In this document: positions 16,934 to 25,312 of the stretch, piece by piece
Layout of the letters: every line of letters starts with the position of its first letter
How positions within the stretch are numbered: the stretch's first letter is position 1
Origin: Bacteroides propionicifaciens DSM 19291 = JCM 14649
GTDB lineage: Bacteria; Bacteroidota; Bacteroidia; Bacteroidales; Bacteroidaceae
Length of the DNA: 54,479 nucleotides
Direction: 5' to 3'
Assembly (NCBI RefSeq): GCF_000375405.1
Contig: NZ_AQWS01000019.1
Coordinates: 1 to 54,479 of the forward strand
Made by a program: the position numbers and the translations under genes
Notes under the pieces: generated by a model
Database searches by the model: none
What the model was told of the DNA's origin: nothing
Seen by the model: only the letters and a program-made list of their open reading frames with translations

Positions 16934-18060
16934 AAAAACCAATTTTACTTTCGCTTGCTCACATGGGAGGTCACGAGCAAGACTTTATAAAAGAGGCATT
17001 TGATACCAACTGGGTAGTGCCTTTGGGCCCTAATGTAAGTGGGTTTGAGCAAGATTTGGCTCAGTATTTAGGTAAAGACAAGCATATAGTAGCACTTAGT
17101 GCTGGGACTGCTGCCATTCACTTGGCTTTAGTGATGCTTGATGTAAAAGCTGGCGATGAAGTTCTTTGTCAAAGCTTCACCTTTGCGGCTTCGGCAAACC
17201 CTATAAAATATCAAGGAGCTACACCTGTCTTTGTTGATTCGGAAGAAGATACATGGAATATGGACCCAGTCTTACTCGAAGAAGCGATACTAGACCGCAA
17301 GGCTAAGACAGGCAAATACCCTAAAGCAATTATTCCTGTTCACCTTTATGGAATGTCGGCAAAGATGGATGAGATTATGGCTGTCGCTAATAAATATCAA
17401 ATTCCTGTAATTGAGGATGCAGCAGAAGCCTTAGGCTCAACTTACAAAAATCAGGAATGTGGTACTTTTGGGCACTTTGGAACGTTATCGTTCAATGGTA
17501 ATAAAATTATTACGACATCTGGTGGTGGAGCATTAGTTTGCGATTCAGAGCAGGAAGCAAAGCGTGCAATGTTCTTTGCAACTCAAGCTCGCGAAAATGC
17601 CCCTCATTACCAACACGAACGTATAGGCTATAACTATCGTATGAGCAATATCTGTGCTGGTATAGGTCGAGGTCAAATGTTAGTGCTTGATGAGCATCTA
17701 CAACGCCGTCAAGCAATTCATGCACTTTATACTGACTTATTTAAAGATGCTAAAGGCATCACCGTGCTTCAAAATCCAACTTCAGACTTTAACTCTAATT
17801 TCTGGTTATCGTGCATTACTGTGGATTCTGCTTTAGCTGGGCAAACAAGGGAGGATATTCGCCTACGTTTAGAGCAAGAAAATATTGAAAGTCGTCCACT
17901 TTGGAAGCCTATGCACATGCAACCTGTGTTTGCTGATGCACCAGCTTATGTTAATGGTGTCAGTGAAGCTCTATTCGATAAAGGTCTCTGTTTACCTTCT
18001 GGCTCATTATTAATTGATGATGATATTAGAAGAGTAGTAGAGGTTATTTTGAATAAGTAA
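16930..18060 (+). CDS. PglE-like UDP-4-keto-6-deoxy-sugar aminotransferase
   Basis: This 376-residue PLP enzyme belongs to the DegT/DnrJ/EryC1 family. The PLP lysine is Lys192 in 'LSFNGNKIITTSGGGALV'. 'VALSAGTAAIHLALVM' binds the phosphate, and 'VIEDAAEALGSTYKNQECGT' carries the Asp that pairs with the pyridine nitrogen. It should transaminate C4 of a 4-keto-6-deoxy UDP-HexNAc, giving the substrate of the PglD-like enzyme. The 4,6-dehydratase (PglF type) that would make the keto sugar is not in this window. The gene is the last of the operon and is followed by a strong hairpin terminator. Confidence 0.87.
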   Translation: MKKPILLSLAHMGGHEQDFIKEAFDTNWVVPLGPNVSGFEQDLAQYLGKDKHIVALSAGTAAIHLALVMLDVKAGDEVLCQSFTFAASANPIKYQGATPVFVDSEEDTWNMDPVLLEEAILDRKAKTGKYPKAIIPVHLYGMSAKMDEIMAVANKYQIPVIEDAAEALGSTYKNQECGTFGHFGTLSFNGNKIITTSGGGALVCDSEQEAKRAMFFATQARENAPHYQHERIGYNYRMSNICAGIGRGQMLVLDEHLQRRQAIHALYTDLFKDAKGITVLQNPTSDFNSNFWLSCITVDSALAGQTREDIRLRLEQENIESRPLWKPMHMQPVFADAPAYVNGVSEALFDKGLCLPSGSLLIDDDIRRVVEVILNK

Positions 18061-18097
18061 GTAAAATACATCTTATAAGGATGGAAAAATGAAACAG

Positions 18098-18153
18098 AAA
18101 CCCTTCAAAATTTGTTTTAGTCTAGTGCTGGACAAACATTGAAGGGTTTTTAG
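18098..18153 (+). terminator. rho-independent terminator after the pgl-like module
   Basis: The stem 'aaacccttcaa' (18098-18108) pairs with 'ttgaagggttt' (18139-18149), runs into a T-tract, and an inner 'tttgt'/'acaaa' pair extends it. It separates the main polysaccharide operon from gmd-fcl. Confidence 0.8.
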
Positions 18154-18214
18154 TTGTTGAAGCCTTGAGATAAGATTACTTTAGCACCATTAAATTAGAA
18201 GAATAAACTCTATA

Positions 18215-19300
18215 ATGACCAAGATAGCATTAATTACAGGAATTACTGGGCAAGACGGATCGTTCTTGGCCGAACTCCTGATCGAAAAGGGATACGAAGT
18301 CCACGGCATAATCCGCCGATCTTCGTCCTTCAACACAGCTCGAATTGAGCATCTCTACCTCGATGAATGGGTGCGTGATATGAAGCAAAGTCGCCTCATT
18401 AACTTGCATTATGGCGATTTGACCGATAGCAGTTCACTTATCCGAATCATTCAACAAGTCCGACCCCACGAAATTTACAACCTGGCTGCACAAAGTCATG
18501 TTAAGGTTTCGTTTGATGTACCGGAATATACTGCTGATACAGATGCCGTTGGTACGCTTCGACTTCTGGAGGCTGTACGTATCCTTGGACTCGAAAAACA
18601 GACACGTATCTATCAAGCTTCAACTTCTGAGTTGTATGGTAAAGTACAAGAGGTACCTCAAAGTGAAACCACCCCATTTTATCCGCGCTCTCCCTATGGA
18701 GTAGCAAAACAATATGGTTTTTGGATTACTAAAAACTATCGGGAGAGTTATGGGATGTTTGCAGTCAATGGCATCCTCTTTAATCATGAGAGTGAGCGTA
18801 GAGGAGAAACCTTTGTTACTCGAAAGATTACGTTGGCAGCAGCACGTATTGCTGGTGGTCACCAAGATAAACTATATTTGGGCAATCTTGATGCTTTGCG
18901 TGATTGGGGCTATGCCAAAGACTATGTAGAGTGCATGTGGCTTATGCTTCAGCACGATACTCCCGAAGACTTTGTTATTGCAACGGGTGAAATGCACAGT
19001 GTACGCGATTTCGCTAGCTTGGCATTTGCTCGTGCAGGTATCAATCTCGACTGGAGTGGAGCAGGAATTACCGAAAAAGGAATATGTAGAGAAACAGGGA
19101 AAGTACTTATTGAGGTAGATCCGAAGTTCTTTAGACCTGCTGAAGTAGAACAACTCTTAGGTAACCCTACTAAAGCTAAAGAAGTGCTTGGTTGGAATCC
19201 ACGTGCTACGAGTTTTGAAAGGCTTGTCGAAATTATGGTCGATCACGACTTGGAATGGGTAAAACGTCATTATGAAAATGGGAAACGCTATGATGGATAA
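18215..19300 (+). CDS. gmd: GDP-mannose 4,6-dehydratase
   Basis: This 361-residue extended SDR has an NADP motif '[20 protein letters not shown]' (about 7-26) and '[19 protein letters not shown]', the GDP-mannose dehydratase signature. Catalytic Tyr161 and Lys165 (YGVAK) and '[17 protein letters not shown]' follow. It converts GDP-mannose to GDP-4-keto-6-deoxymannose in the cytoplasm. The next gene encodes the epimerase/reductase that finishes GDP-L-fucose, and the two overlap. The gene is less A/T-rich than the core and lies behind its own terminator. It is probably a conserved housekeeping element that also serves protein O-glycans, as in Bacteroides. Confidence 0.95.
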   Translation: MTKIALITGITGQDGSFLAELLIEKGYEVHGIIRRSSSFNTARIEHLYLDEWVRDMKQSRLINLHYGDLTDSSSLIRIIQQVRPHEIYNLAAQSHVKVSFDVPEYTADTDAVGTLRLLEAVRILGLEKQTRIYQASTSELYGKVQEVPQSETTPFYPRSPYGVAKQYGFWITKNYRESYGMFAVNGILFNHESERRGETFVTRKITLAAARIAGGHQDKLYLGNLDALRDWGYAKDYVECMWLMLQHDTPEDFVIATGEMHSVRDFASLAFARAGINLDWSGAGITEKGICRETGKVLIEVDPKFFRPAEVEQLLGNPTKAKEVLGWNPRATSFERLVEIMVDHDLEWVKRHYENGKRYDG

Positions 19301-20366
19301 AAATGCTAAAATATATATTGCGGGTCACCGAGGTTTAGTCGGTTCTGCTATTTGGAGAAATCTTGAAGGCAAAGGCTACACAAATTTAGTTGGGCGTAGT
19401 CATGATGAGCTTAATTTGCTTGATGGGGCTGCAGTTAAAGGTTTTTTTGACGAAGAGTGGCCGGAGTATGTTGTGCTTGCTGCTGCTCATGTGGGTGGAA
19501 TAAAAGCCAATAATACCTATCGTGCCGATTTTATCTATCGAAATTTAGGAATACAACAAAACGTAATCCTTGAGAGCTTCCGTCATAACGTCAAAAAACT
19601 CCTATTCTTGGGTAGTACCTGCATTTATCCACGCGATGCCGCCCAACCCATTTCTGAGGATGCTTTGCTTACTGGAGCCTTGGAATATACTAACGAGCCT
19701 TATGCTATTGCTAAAATTGCAGGGCTTAAGATGTGTGAAAGCTTCAATCTGCAATACGGTACTAATTATATTGCGGTGATGCCAACCAACCTCTATGGTC
19801 CTGGGGATAACTTCGATCTCGAAACTAGCCATGTTTTGCCTGCGATGTTGCGCAAGATGCATTTAGCAAAGGCTTTGAACGAAGATAATTGGGCAGTAAT
19901 CCGTAAGGATCTTGACCGTCGCCCTGTGCATGGCGTGACTGGGCTGAGTGGAGAAAATGAAATTCGTTTTATGTTAGGCAAGCAAGGTATATCTGCCGAC
20001 CGACTAGAACTTTGGGGCACAGGCAAGCCACTTAGAGAGTTTTTGTGGAGCGAAGATATGGCAGATGCTTCTGTATTCGTTTTGGAGAACATAGACTTTA
20101 GTCATACGCATAAATCCGATGATGTGGAAATTAGAAACTGTCATATCAATATCGGTACAGGAAAAGAAATAAGTATTGGTGAACTAGCTTCACTATTAGC
20201 GAAGCATCTTAGCTATGAAGGAGAATTAGAGTTTAATTCTGATAAACCCGATGGTACGATGCGAAAGCTTACTAATGTATCAAAACTTGAGGCATTGGGT
20301 TGGAAATATAGCGTAGAACTAGAAGAGGGGATAAGCCGTCTTTACGATTGGTATAAGTTTAACTAA
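19293..20366 (+). CDS. fcl: GDP-L-fucose synthase
   Basis: This 357-residue SDR begins '[20 protein letters not shown]', with '[20 protein letters not shown]' (about 103-122) and a YxxxK pair in '[12 protein letters not shown]'. It epimerises C3 and C5 and reduces C4 of GDP-4-keto-6-deoxymannose with NADPH. The stretch from '[14 protein letters not shown]' to '[11 protein letters not shown]' is the extra loop seen in Bacteroidales enzymes. Start codons at 19272, 19278, 19290 and 19293 are all in frame. I chose 19293 because it gives the family's usual N-terminus and places 'gggaaa' upstream. It overlaps gmd by 8 nt, so GDP-fucose synthesis is one unit. Confidence 0.93.
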   Translation: MDKNAKIYIAGHRGLVGSAIWRNLEGKGYTNLVGRSHDELNLLDGAAVKGFFDEEWPEYVVLAAAHVGGIKANNTYRADFIYRNLGIQQNVILESFRHNVKKLLFLGSTCIYPRDAAQPISEDALLTGALEYTNEPYAIAKIAGLKMCESFNLQYGTNYIAVMPTNLYGPGDNFDLETSHVLPAMLRKMHLAKALNEDNWAVIRKDLDRRPVHGVTGLSGENEIRFMLGKQGISADRLELWGTGKPLREFLWSEDMADASVFVLENIDFSHTHKSDDVEIRNCHINIGTGKEISIGELASLLAKHLSYEGELEFNSDKPDGTMRKLTNVSKLEALGWKYSVELEEGISRLYDWYKFN

Positions 20367-20431
20367 ACTAATTTACCCTATTGTGTAAACAAGATTTTAC
20401 ATACATATCATTTATAATAGCTTAAAATAAG

Positions 20432-20439
20432 TACCTTTG
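20432..20439 (+). promoter_or_regulatory. -7 promoter box for the export/kinase operon
   Basis: TACCTTTG matches TAnnTTTG exactly, 63 nt before the preferred ATG of the export lipoprotein. No clear TTTG stands at the expected -33 place (20408-20411 reads 'tcat'), so the call rests on the -7 box and position. Confidence 0.5.
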
Positions 20440-20502
20440 CAGGAACTTTTAAGATACTAGAGATTAAATTAAGAAACTATGGTGAGCTACAAAAACAGCT
20501 TA

Positions 20503-21288
20503 ATGAAAACAAAACATTTTTTGGGTGGTTTAGCCCTTGGACTCCTTTTCGTCTTGACGAGTTGTGGGTCGGTTAAGAAGACTGTCTATTTCCAAGATAT
20601 TGATCAAGGAATAGTGCAAGATGTAAACATGAAGTATGAGGTGAGAATTCACCAAGATGACATGCTATCAATTGTGGTAAACAGTACTAATCCTGAGTTG
20701 GCTGTGCCCTTCAATGCTCCAGTAGTATCGTATCAGGTTGGAGGTAACCCTTATGGACAAGCAACTGTTCTAGGTTTTCTTGTCGATGGTAATGGGTTTA
20801 TCGATTACCCAATTTTTGGGAGAATTCGTGTAGAGGGTATGACACGCAATGAGCTTACCGACTACCTTAAAGAGAGAATTATTGATGGAGGTTATATTAA
20901 CGATCCTATTGTGAACGTGAAATTTCTCAATTTCAAGGTTTCTGTAATAGGAGAAGTTGGTAGACCTGGAACATTTGATATCACAGGCGACCGCATAACC
21001 TTGCTCGAAGCTTTGAGTATGGCGGGCGACCTGACAATATATGGCAAACGTGACCGTGTAGCTGTAATCCGTGAAGAAGATGGAGTGCGCAAGATGAAGT
21101 ATCTTGATCTGCGTTCGTCGGAAGTCTTTGAATCGCCTTATTATTATCTTAAACAAAATGATATTGTTTATGTAGAGCCCAATAAGCGCAAATCGCAGCA
21201 GAGCGAAATTAATCAGAATAACTCCGTGGGTACTTGGATTTCGATAGCTTCGTTGTTGACCTCAATGGCGGTATTAATTTGGAAATAA
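20503..21288 (+). CDS. polysaccharide export lipoprotein, Wza-like
   Basis: This 261-residue protein begins with a lipoprotein signal peptide, 'MKTKHFLGGLALGLLFVLTS', followed by Cys21 (lipobox LTSC). A poly_export domain ('YEVRIHQDDMLSIVVNSTNP') and an SLBB segment ('VIGEVGRPGTFDITGDRI', 'YYYLKQNDIVYVEPN') follow. It ends in a hydrophobic stretch ('SIASLLTSMAVLIWK'). Wza-type proteins form the outer-membrane channel for the finished polymer; Bacteroidales versions are shorter than Escherichia coli Wza, as here. ATG 20479 would add eight residues before the signal peptide; 20503 gives the more usual signal length. It lies 31 nt upstream of the wzc-like gene and works with it. Confidence 0.88.
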   Translation: MKTKHFLGGLALGLLFVLTSCGSVKKTVYFQDIDQGIVQDVNMKYEVRIHQDDMLSIVVNSTNPELAVPFNAPVVSYQVGGNPYGQATVLGFLVDGNGFIDYPIFGRIRVEGMTRNELTDYLKERIIDGGYINDPIVNVKFLNFKVSVIGEVGRPGTFDITGDRITLLEALSMAGDLTIYGKRDRVAVIREEDGVRKMKYLDLRSSEVFESPYYYLKQNDIVYVEPNKRKSQQSEINQNNSVGTWISIASLLTSMAVLIWK

Positions 21289-21319
21289 TAGAATAGGTAA
21301 TAAGGACATTAAATAGAAA

Positions 21320-23716
21320 ATGGAACAAAAAACAAAACTAGATCAGTCGTTAAACAAGAAAGAGGATCAAGAAATTGATTTAATGGCACTAGCTAGAATG
21401 CTGCTTAGAAATTGGAAATGGTATATTATATCTGTACCCATTTGCTTGGCTCTCGGTATTTTGTATCTGCAAAGTACGCCTAAACAATACGAGCGTAAAG
21501 CATCGGTTTTAATTAAAGACGAAAAAGGTAGTTCTCCTACCATGGGAGGCTTGGCAGAGCTTAGTGATTTGGCTAGCTTCGGGCTTAAAAGTTCGGTTGA
21601 CAATGAGCTATTAATATTTCAGTCGAATTCTTTAATATCCGAAGTGGTGAATCGACTCAAGCTGAATATGATTTTCAAGGTGAGCCAAGGGCTTCGTAAA
21701 AAAGACCTTTACGGGCAAACCCCATTAATTATTGACTTTCTTGAAGGAAGTCGCAATCAACCTATCCAGATGCAAGCTAAGATTAGCGATAACGGAGTGG
21801 ATTTTAGTAAGGTTGTAACCTGGAGTGAAGGCGAAAAGGTGAAACTTGATAATTTCAATGTGGCCTTTAACGATACTGTAGATAGTCCGCTAGGCTTATT
21901 GGTAGTACGCCGCTCGGGTATAGGAGAGGAGTTCTTAGACGACAAAATCTATATTGAGCGTGCGGGTCTTAAAGGAACTGCAATAGGTTATGAGAAAAAA
22001 CTACAAATATCTCTAGCGAATAAAACCGCAACAATAATTGATATATCACTGCGTGACGAGGTGCCACAGCGTGCTGAAGATGTTATAAATACACTTATTG
22101 ATGTTTATAATGAAGATGCAATCAATGATAAAAACATAATGGCACTCAACACAGACGAATTTATCAATGAGCGATTGATCATTATAGAGAAAGAACTTGG
22201 TGGGGTAGATTCGCAGATTGAGAGCTTTAAACGTTCTGAACGTTTGACTGATATTAGTTCGGATGCTGCAATGTTTATTACCGAAACTACAGGTCTTAAA
22301 AAAGAAGAACTAGCTATCATGAATCAGCTAAGCTTGGCTGAATTCATCAAAAGCTATCTGCAAGATCCTAGTAACAGAGGAAAGCTAATTCCTGCTAATA
22401 CGGGTATTAGTGATAATAATACGGAGAGCCAGATTCAAGAGTATAACAAGCAACTTCTGCAACGTGATCGTTTATTATCTAACAGTAGTGATAAGAACCC
22501 TGTGGTACGTGACCTAAACAAATCACTTTTTGCTATGGAGCAAAACATCAATCGTTCGGTTGATAACGTGATTGCTGGGCTCGACTTGCAACTCGAAAAT
22601 ATCCGTGCTCGTGACAAACAGACCAATAAACGAATTGAAGCTGTGCCAAGTCAAGAAAAATATGTTTTGACTGTAGGACGTCAGCAAAAGATTAAGGAGG
22701 CTCTATACCTATTCTTGCTTAATAAGCGTGAAGAGAATGCCTTAGGGCAAGCAATCACACAGAGTAATGCTCGTATTATAGACTCTGCTCGTGGAGGAGA
22801 TACTCCTGTTGCACCTCGTGCAATGATGATCATGGCTGGATGCTTATTTTTAGGTATTTTGGTGCCGACGGGACTTCTTTTACTAATCAGCTTCTTTGAT
22901 AATAAAGTGCGTAGCCGTATGGATCTTGAAGACCTGAATATTCCTTTCTTGGGAGATATTCCAGCCAGTAGCCATAAGCTTAAAGACCCAGATAGTGACA
23001 TTGTAGTTAAAGAGAACTCTAGAGACCAAGTGTCGGAATCGTTTCGAATTATCCGAACTAATTTGGCTTTTATGGATCAACAGCATAAGCAGCAGGTTAT
23101 CACTCTAACATCTCTAACACCCGATTCGGGTAAGTCATTTGTAGTAATCAATTTGGCTTTGGTTTTAGCGATTAGCAAAAAGCGAGTAGTTGTGATTGAC
23201 TTGGATATTCGTAAGCGTCAGCTTAGTGAACGTTTGGGTATTGATCAATCTACAGGAGTTAGCCATTATCTTTCTGGTCAGGAGACTGATGTTAAGAAAC
23301 TGATTATACCTTCTCCAGAAAATGAAAACTTATTCTATATAAGTGCAGGTATTACACCTCCTAACCCTGCTGAGCTTCTGATGAGTCATCGTCTTGATGA
23401 GCTTACTGCTGAGCTTCGCAAGGAGTTCGATTATATACTATTCGATAATGTGCCTTTTATGATTGTTGCCGACTCGGCCATTACCAACCGTGTGGTGGAT
23501 ATGACGATCTATGTAATGCGTGCAGGTATGGTGGATAAGCGCGATTTAGCTATGGTTGAGAAGATATACACTAGTGGGAAATTCAGAAACCTATGCCTAA
23601 TTCTTAATGGAGTCAAGGTTAATAAGCAAAGTATCTCTGGTAACTATGGTTACGGTTATGGATACGGCTATGGTTACGGCTATGGTTACGGCTATGGAGG
23701 TGGTTATACAGATTAA
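21320..23716 (+). CDS. capsule co-polymerase with tyrosine kinase domain, Wzc-like
   Basis: This 798-residue inner-membrane protein has a first membrane segment at about 35-52 ('WYIISVPICLALGILYLQS'). A periplasmic Wzz domain with coiled-coil parts (about 270-480) follows, then a second membrane segment ('MMIMAGCLFLGILVPTGLLL', about 496-515). The C-terminal BY-kinase has Walker A 'TPDSGKS' (Lys605), Walker A' 'VVVIDLDIRK' and Walker B 'YILFDNVP'. The tail is a run of Tyr-Gly pairs, the autophosphorylation cluster. Such kinases control chain length and export through cycles of tyrosine phosphorylation, reversed by the phosphatase encoded 4 nt downstream. Length and layout are normal for fused Bacteroidetes Wzc proteins. 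Confidence 0.93.
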   Translation: MEQKTKLDQSLNKKEDQEIDLMALARMLLRNWKWYIISVPICLALGILYLQSTPKQYERKASVLIKDEKGSSPTMGGLAELSDLASFGLKSSVDNELLIFQSNSLISEVVNRLKLNMIFKVSQGLRKKDLYGQTPLIIDFLEGSRNQPIQMQAKISDNGVDFSKVVTWSEGEKVKLDNFNVAFNDTVDSPLGLLVVRRSGIGEEFLDDKIYIERAGLKGTAIGYEKKLQISLANKTATIIDISLRDEVPQRAEDVINTLIDVYNEDAINDKNIMALNTDEFINERLIIIEKELGGVDSQIESFKRSERLTDISSDAAMFITETTGLKKEELAIMNQLSLAEFIKSYLQDPSNRGKLIPANTGISDNNTESQIQEYNKQLLQRDRLLSNSSDKNPVVRDLNKSLFAMEQNINRSVDNVIAGLDLQLENIRARDKQTNKRIEAVPSQEKYVLTVGRQQKIKEALYLFLLNKREENALGQAITQSNARIIDSARGGDTPVAPRAMMIMAGCLFLGILVPTGLLLLISFFDNKVRSRMDLEDLNIPFLGDIPASSHKLKDPDSDIVVKENSRDQVSESFRIIRTNLAFMDQQHKQQVITLTSLTPDSGKSFVVINLALVLAISKKRVVVIDLDIRKRQLSERLGIDQSTGVSHYLSGQETDVKKLIIPSPENENLFYISAGITPPNPAELLMSHRLDELTAELRKEFDYILFDNVPFMIVADSAITNRVVDMTIYVMRAGMVDKRDLAMVEKIYTSGKFRNLCLILNGVKVNKQSISGNYGYGYGYGYGYGYGYGYGGGYTD
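23645..23698 (+). repeat. hexanucleotide tandem repeat coding the Tyr-Gly tail
   Basis: About nine consecutive 6-nt units of the form TAYGGN encode alternating Tyr-Gly at the C-terminus of the Wzc-like kinase. Several adjacent 12-nt pairs are identical ('tatggttacggc'). Slippage by one unit would add or remove one Tyr-Gly pair without changing frame. Confidence 0.8.
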
Positions 23717-23719
23717 AAG

Positions 23720-24478
23720 ATGAAGTTGTTTTCAGGACTATTTAAAGAGAAGTTATTGAGTTCAGGTCTGCTTAATGAGGCTGTTGATATTCATTGCCAT
23801 GTTTTGCCAGGAGTTGATGATGGTGTTAGAGCTTTGAATTCTGCTCTAGAGGCACTTGAGGTTTATAAAAAGCTTGGCTTTAGTCAATTGGTTTGTACGC
23901 CTCACATCATGTCTGATTACCCCTTAAATGAGCCCAATTATCTCGGAGTAGAGTTTGCTCAGCTTGAGGTTAGTGCTAAGGCTATAGGAATAAAGCTTCA
24001 GCTAGCTGCCGAATATATGCTCGACTCTGATTTCTTAAATCATCTGGAGGCAGGTCCACTTTTGACTTACGATGGTAAGCATGTATTGATTGAAAACTCT
24101 TATTTATCGGCTTCACCCGAAATGGCGAATCAGATCTACCGATTAAAACTCGCTGGTTATTCTCCTATTTTAGCACATCCAGAGCGTTATACCTTCATTG
24201 ATGAAAAGGGTTATGAAAAGCTCTCTAATGAAGGAATGTTGTTCCAGCTTAATCTGCTTTCTCTTATTGGAGTTTACGGTAGCCAGGCTCAAAAGAAGGC
24301 TGAGTATCTCCTGAGCAAAGGTTACTACAATTTTGTAGGTACAGATACACATCGTGCTAAATGGCTTCGACGTGGTGTTGAAATGTTTGAGGTGAAAAAG
24401 GTCGTACTAAAACAACTAGCTCCTTTGTGGGATAATAACCGAAGACTCGTTAATGGACAGTTTACCAGTAAAATATAA
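23720..24478 (+). CDS. CpsB/YwqE-type PHP-domain tyrosine-protein phosphatase
   Basis: This is a 252-residue PHP-family enzyme. The metal-binding entry 'DIHCHVLPGVDDGVRALNSA' is at about 24-43, with later histidines in 'CTPHIMSDYP' and 'PILAHPERYTFI', and 'YNFVGTDTHRAKWLRR' near 200-215. CpsB-like phosphatases use up to three metal ions to remove phosphate from tyrosines of the capsule kinase. The gene starts 4 nt after the Wzc-like gene and ends at a strong terminator, closing the polysaccharide locus. A shortened relative lies about 400 nt downstream. Confidence 0.9.
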   Translation: MKLFSGLFKEKLLSSGLLNEAVDIHCHVLPGVDDGVRALNSALEALEVYKKLGFSQLVCTPHIMSDYPLNEPNYLGVEFAQLEVSAKAIGIKLQLAAEYMLDSDFLNHLEAGPLLTYDGKHVLIENSYLSASPEMANQIYRLKLAGYSPILAHPERYTFIDEKGYEKLSNEGMLFQLNLLSLIGVYGSQAQKKAEYLLSKGYYNFVGTDTHRAKWLRRGVEMFEVKKVVLKQLAPLWDNNRRLVNGQFTSKI

Positions 24479-24508
24479 ATAACTTTAGGCTTTCTAATTA
24501 AATATTGT

Positions 24509-24540
24509 AGAGCGAATCTCATTAGAGGTTCGCTCTTTTA
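24509..24540 (+). terminator. rho-independent terminator closing the polysaccharide locus
   Basis: The stem is 'agagcgaatctc' (24509-24520) with 'gaggttcgctct' (24525-24536), 12 pairs including one G-U, with loop 'atta'. A T-rich tail follows. Confidence 0.85.
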
Positions 24541-24880
24541 TTTTGTCCAATTTAGTTTGAGTAATAAGTGTCTTGTTTATAAATAAGAATCACTAGGCTC
24601 AGTATGTTTACTGATGTACAAATATTTAGTTGTATATATGTCGTTATAAATTCCTGTTGATTTTCATTGATTAGTTGATTTGATACCCTTTGCTTATTAT
24701 AAGCCGTTCTGAATACGTGTTACAGTACTTAATTAATAGAATTGACAAAAGATTGAAATATATAAGTAGATATAGTTTGATTAACAAACATTATTGACTC
24801 TTTCTTATCCTTTAATTTTAATTAGCGTGAACTTGCATATAAGTTTGTGGCAAGATAGCAAAACCAACACGACATAGGTT
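24541..24880. other. intergenic stretch before the shortened phosphatase copy
   Basis: These 340 bases are A/T-rich with no recognisable gene. Near the right end, TAAGTTTG (24840-24847) fits a -7 box. The 14 bases 'tataagtttgtggc' around it recur at 25209-25222, ahead of the radical SAM gene. Confidence 0.5.
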
Positions 24881-25132
24881 ATGATGAATGACATACTCAC
24901 TAAATACAACACATTTAATTTATTTACCGGTTTATTCAAGGAGAGAATTGTAGATACTGGCATTCTATTAAAACATGGCTATTATAATTTTGTAGGCACT
25001 GATACGCATCGTTCTAAATGGTTGCAGCGCTGTACCGCTCGACTAGAGTTAAGAAGATCGATGACATCTGCACTCATTCCCTTATTGAAAAACAATAAGA
25101 CTTTAATTACAGGTGAATGGATGAGCTTCTAA
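24881..25132 (+). pseudogene. internally deleted CpsB-like phosphatase remnant
   Basis: This 83-codon frame reads like the two ends of the neighbouring CpsB phosphatase joined together. 'FNLFTGLFKERIVDTGI' matches its first residues ('LFSGLFKEKLLSSGL'). It then jumps straight to 'LLKHGYYNFVGTDTHRSKW', matching its last quarter ('LLSKGYYNFVGTDTHRAKW'), and continues with a recognisable C-terminus. About 190 codons are missing, among them the DIHCHVLPGVDDG metal site, so no phosphatase activity is expected. The deletion is in frame and no stop interrupts what remains. It has a candidate -7 box (24840-24847) and could be expressed as a small protein; a decoy or binding role cannot be ruled out. 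Confidence 0.75.
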
Positions 25133-25186
25133 AGCTTGAGATTATTTCGATTTGATTACCTAAAGTCTATTCTTGACAAGTCTTTG

Positions 25187-25218
25187 TTTGAGAACTATGC
25201 TTCTATAGTATAAGTTTG
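25187..25218 (+). promoter_or_regulatory. promoter of the radical SAM gene
   Basis: TTTG (25187-25190) is followed after 20 nt by TAAGTTTG (25211-25218), matching the Bacteroidetes -33/-7 pattern exactly. It lies 95 nt upstream of the ATG at 25313, leaving a leader that contains a 10-bp inverted repeat. Confidence 0.65.
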
Positions 25219-25224
25219 TGGCCG

Positions 25225-25251
25225 TTTAACGATTGATTTATAATCGTTAAA
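25225..25251 (+). promoter_or_regulatory. 10-bp inverted repeat in the leader of the radical SAM gene
   Basis: 'tttaacgatt' (25225-25234) and 'aatcgttaaa' (25242-25251) are perfect inverted repeats around a 7-nt spacer, placed at or just past the predicted transcription start. This may be a repressor operator or a stem-loop at the 5' end of the mRNA; no T-tract follows, so it is not a terminator. Confidence 0.5.
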
Positions 25252-25312
25252 ATTGTTACTTTTACTCAATTCTTTTGGGTGAGAGGGACATATCCTTTTT
25301 TATACACTCACT

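Noticed and set aside
25257-25264. TACTTTTA as an alternative -7 box for the radical SAM gene
   Set aside because: The TTTG-N20-TAAGTTTG pair upstream fits better and has the right spacing.
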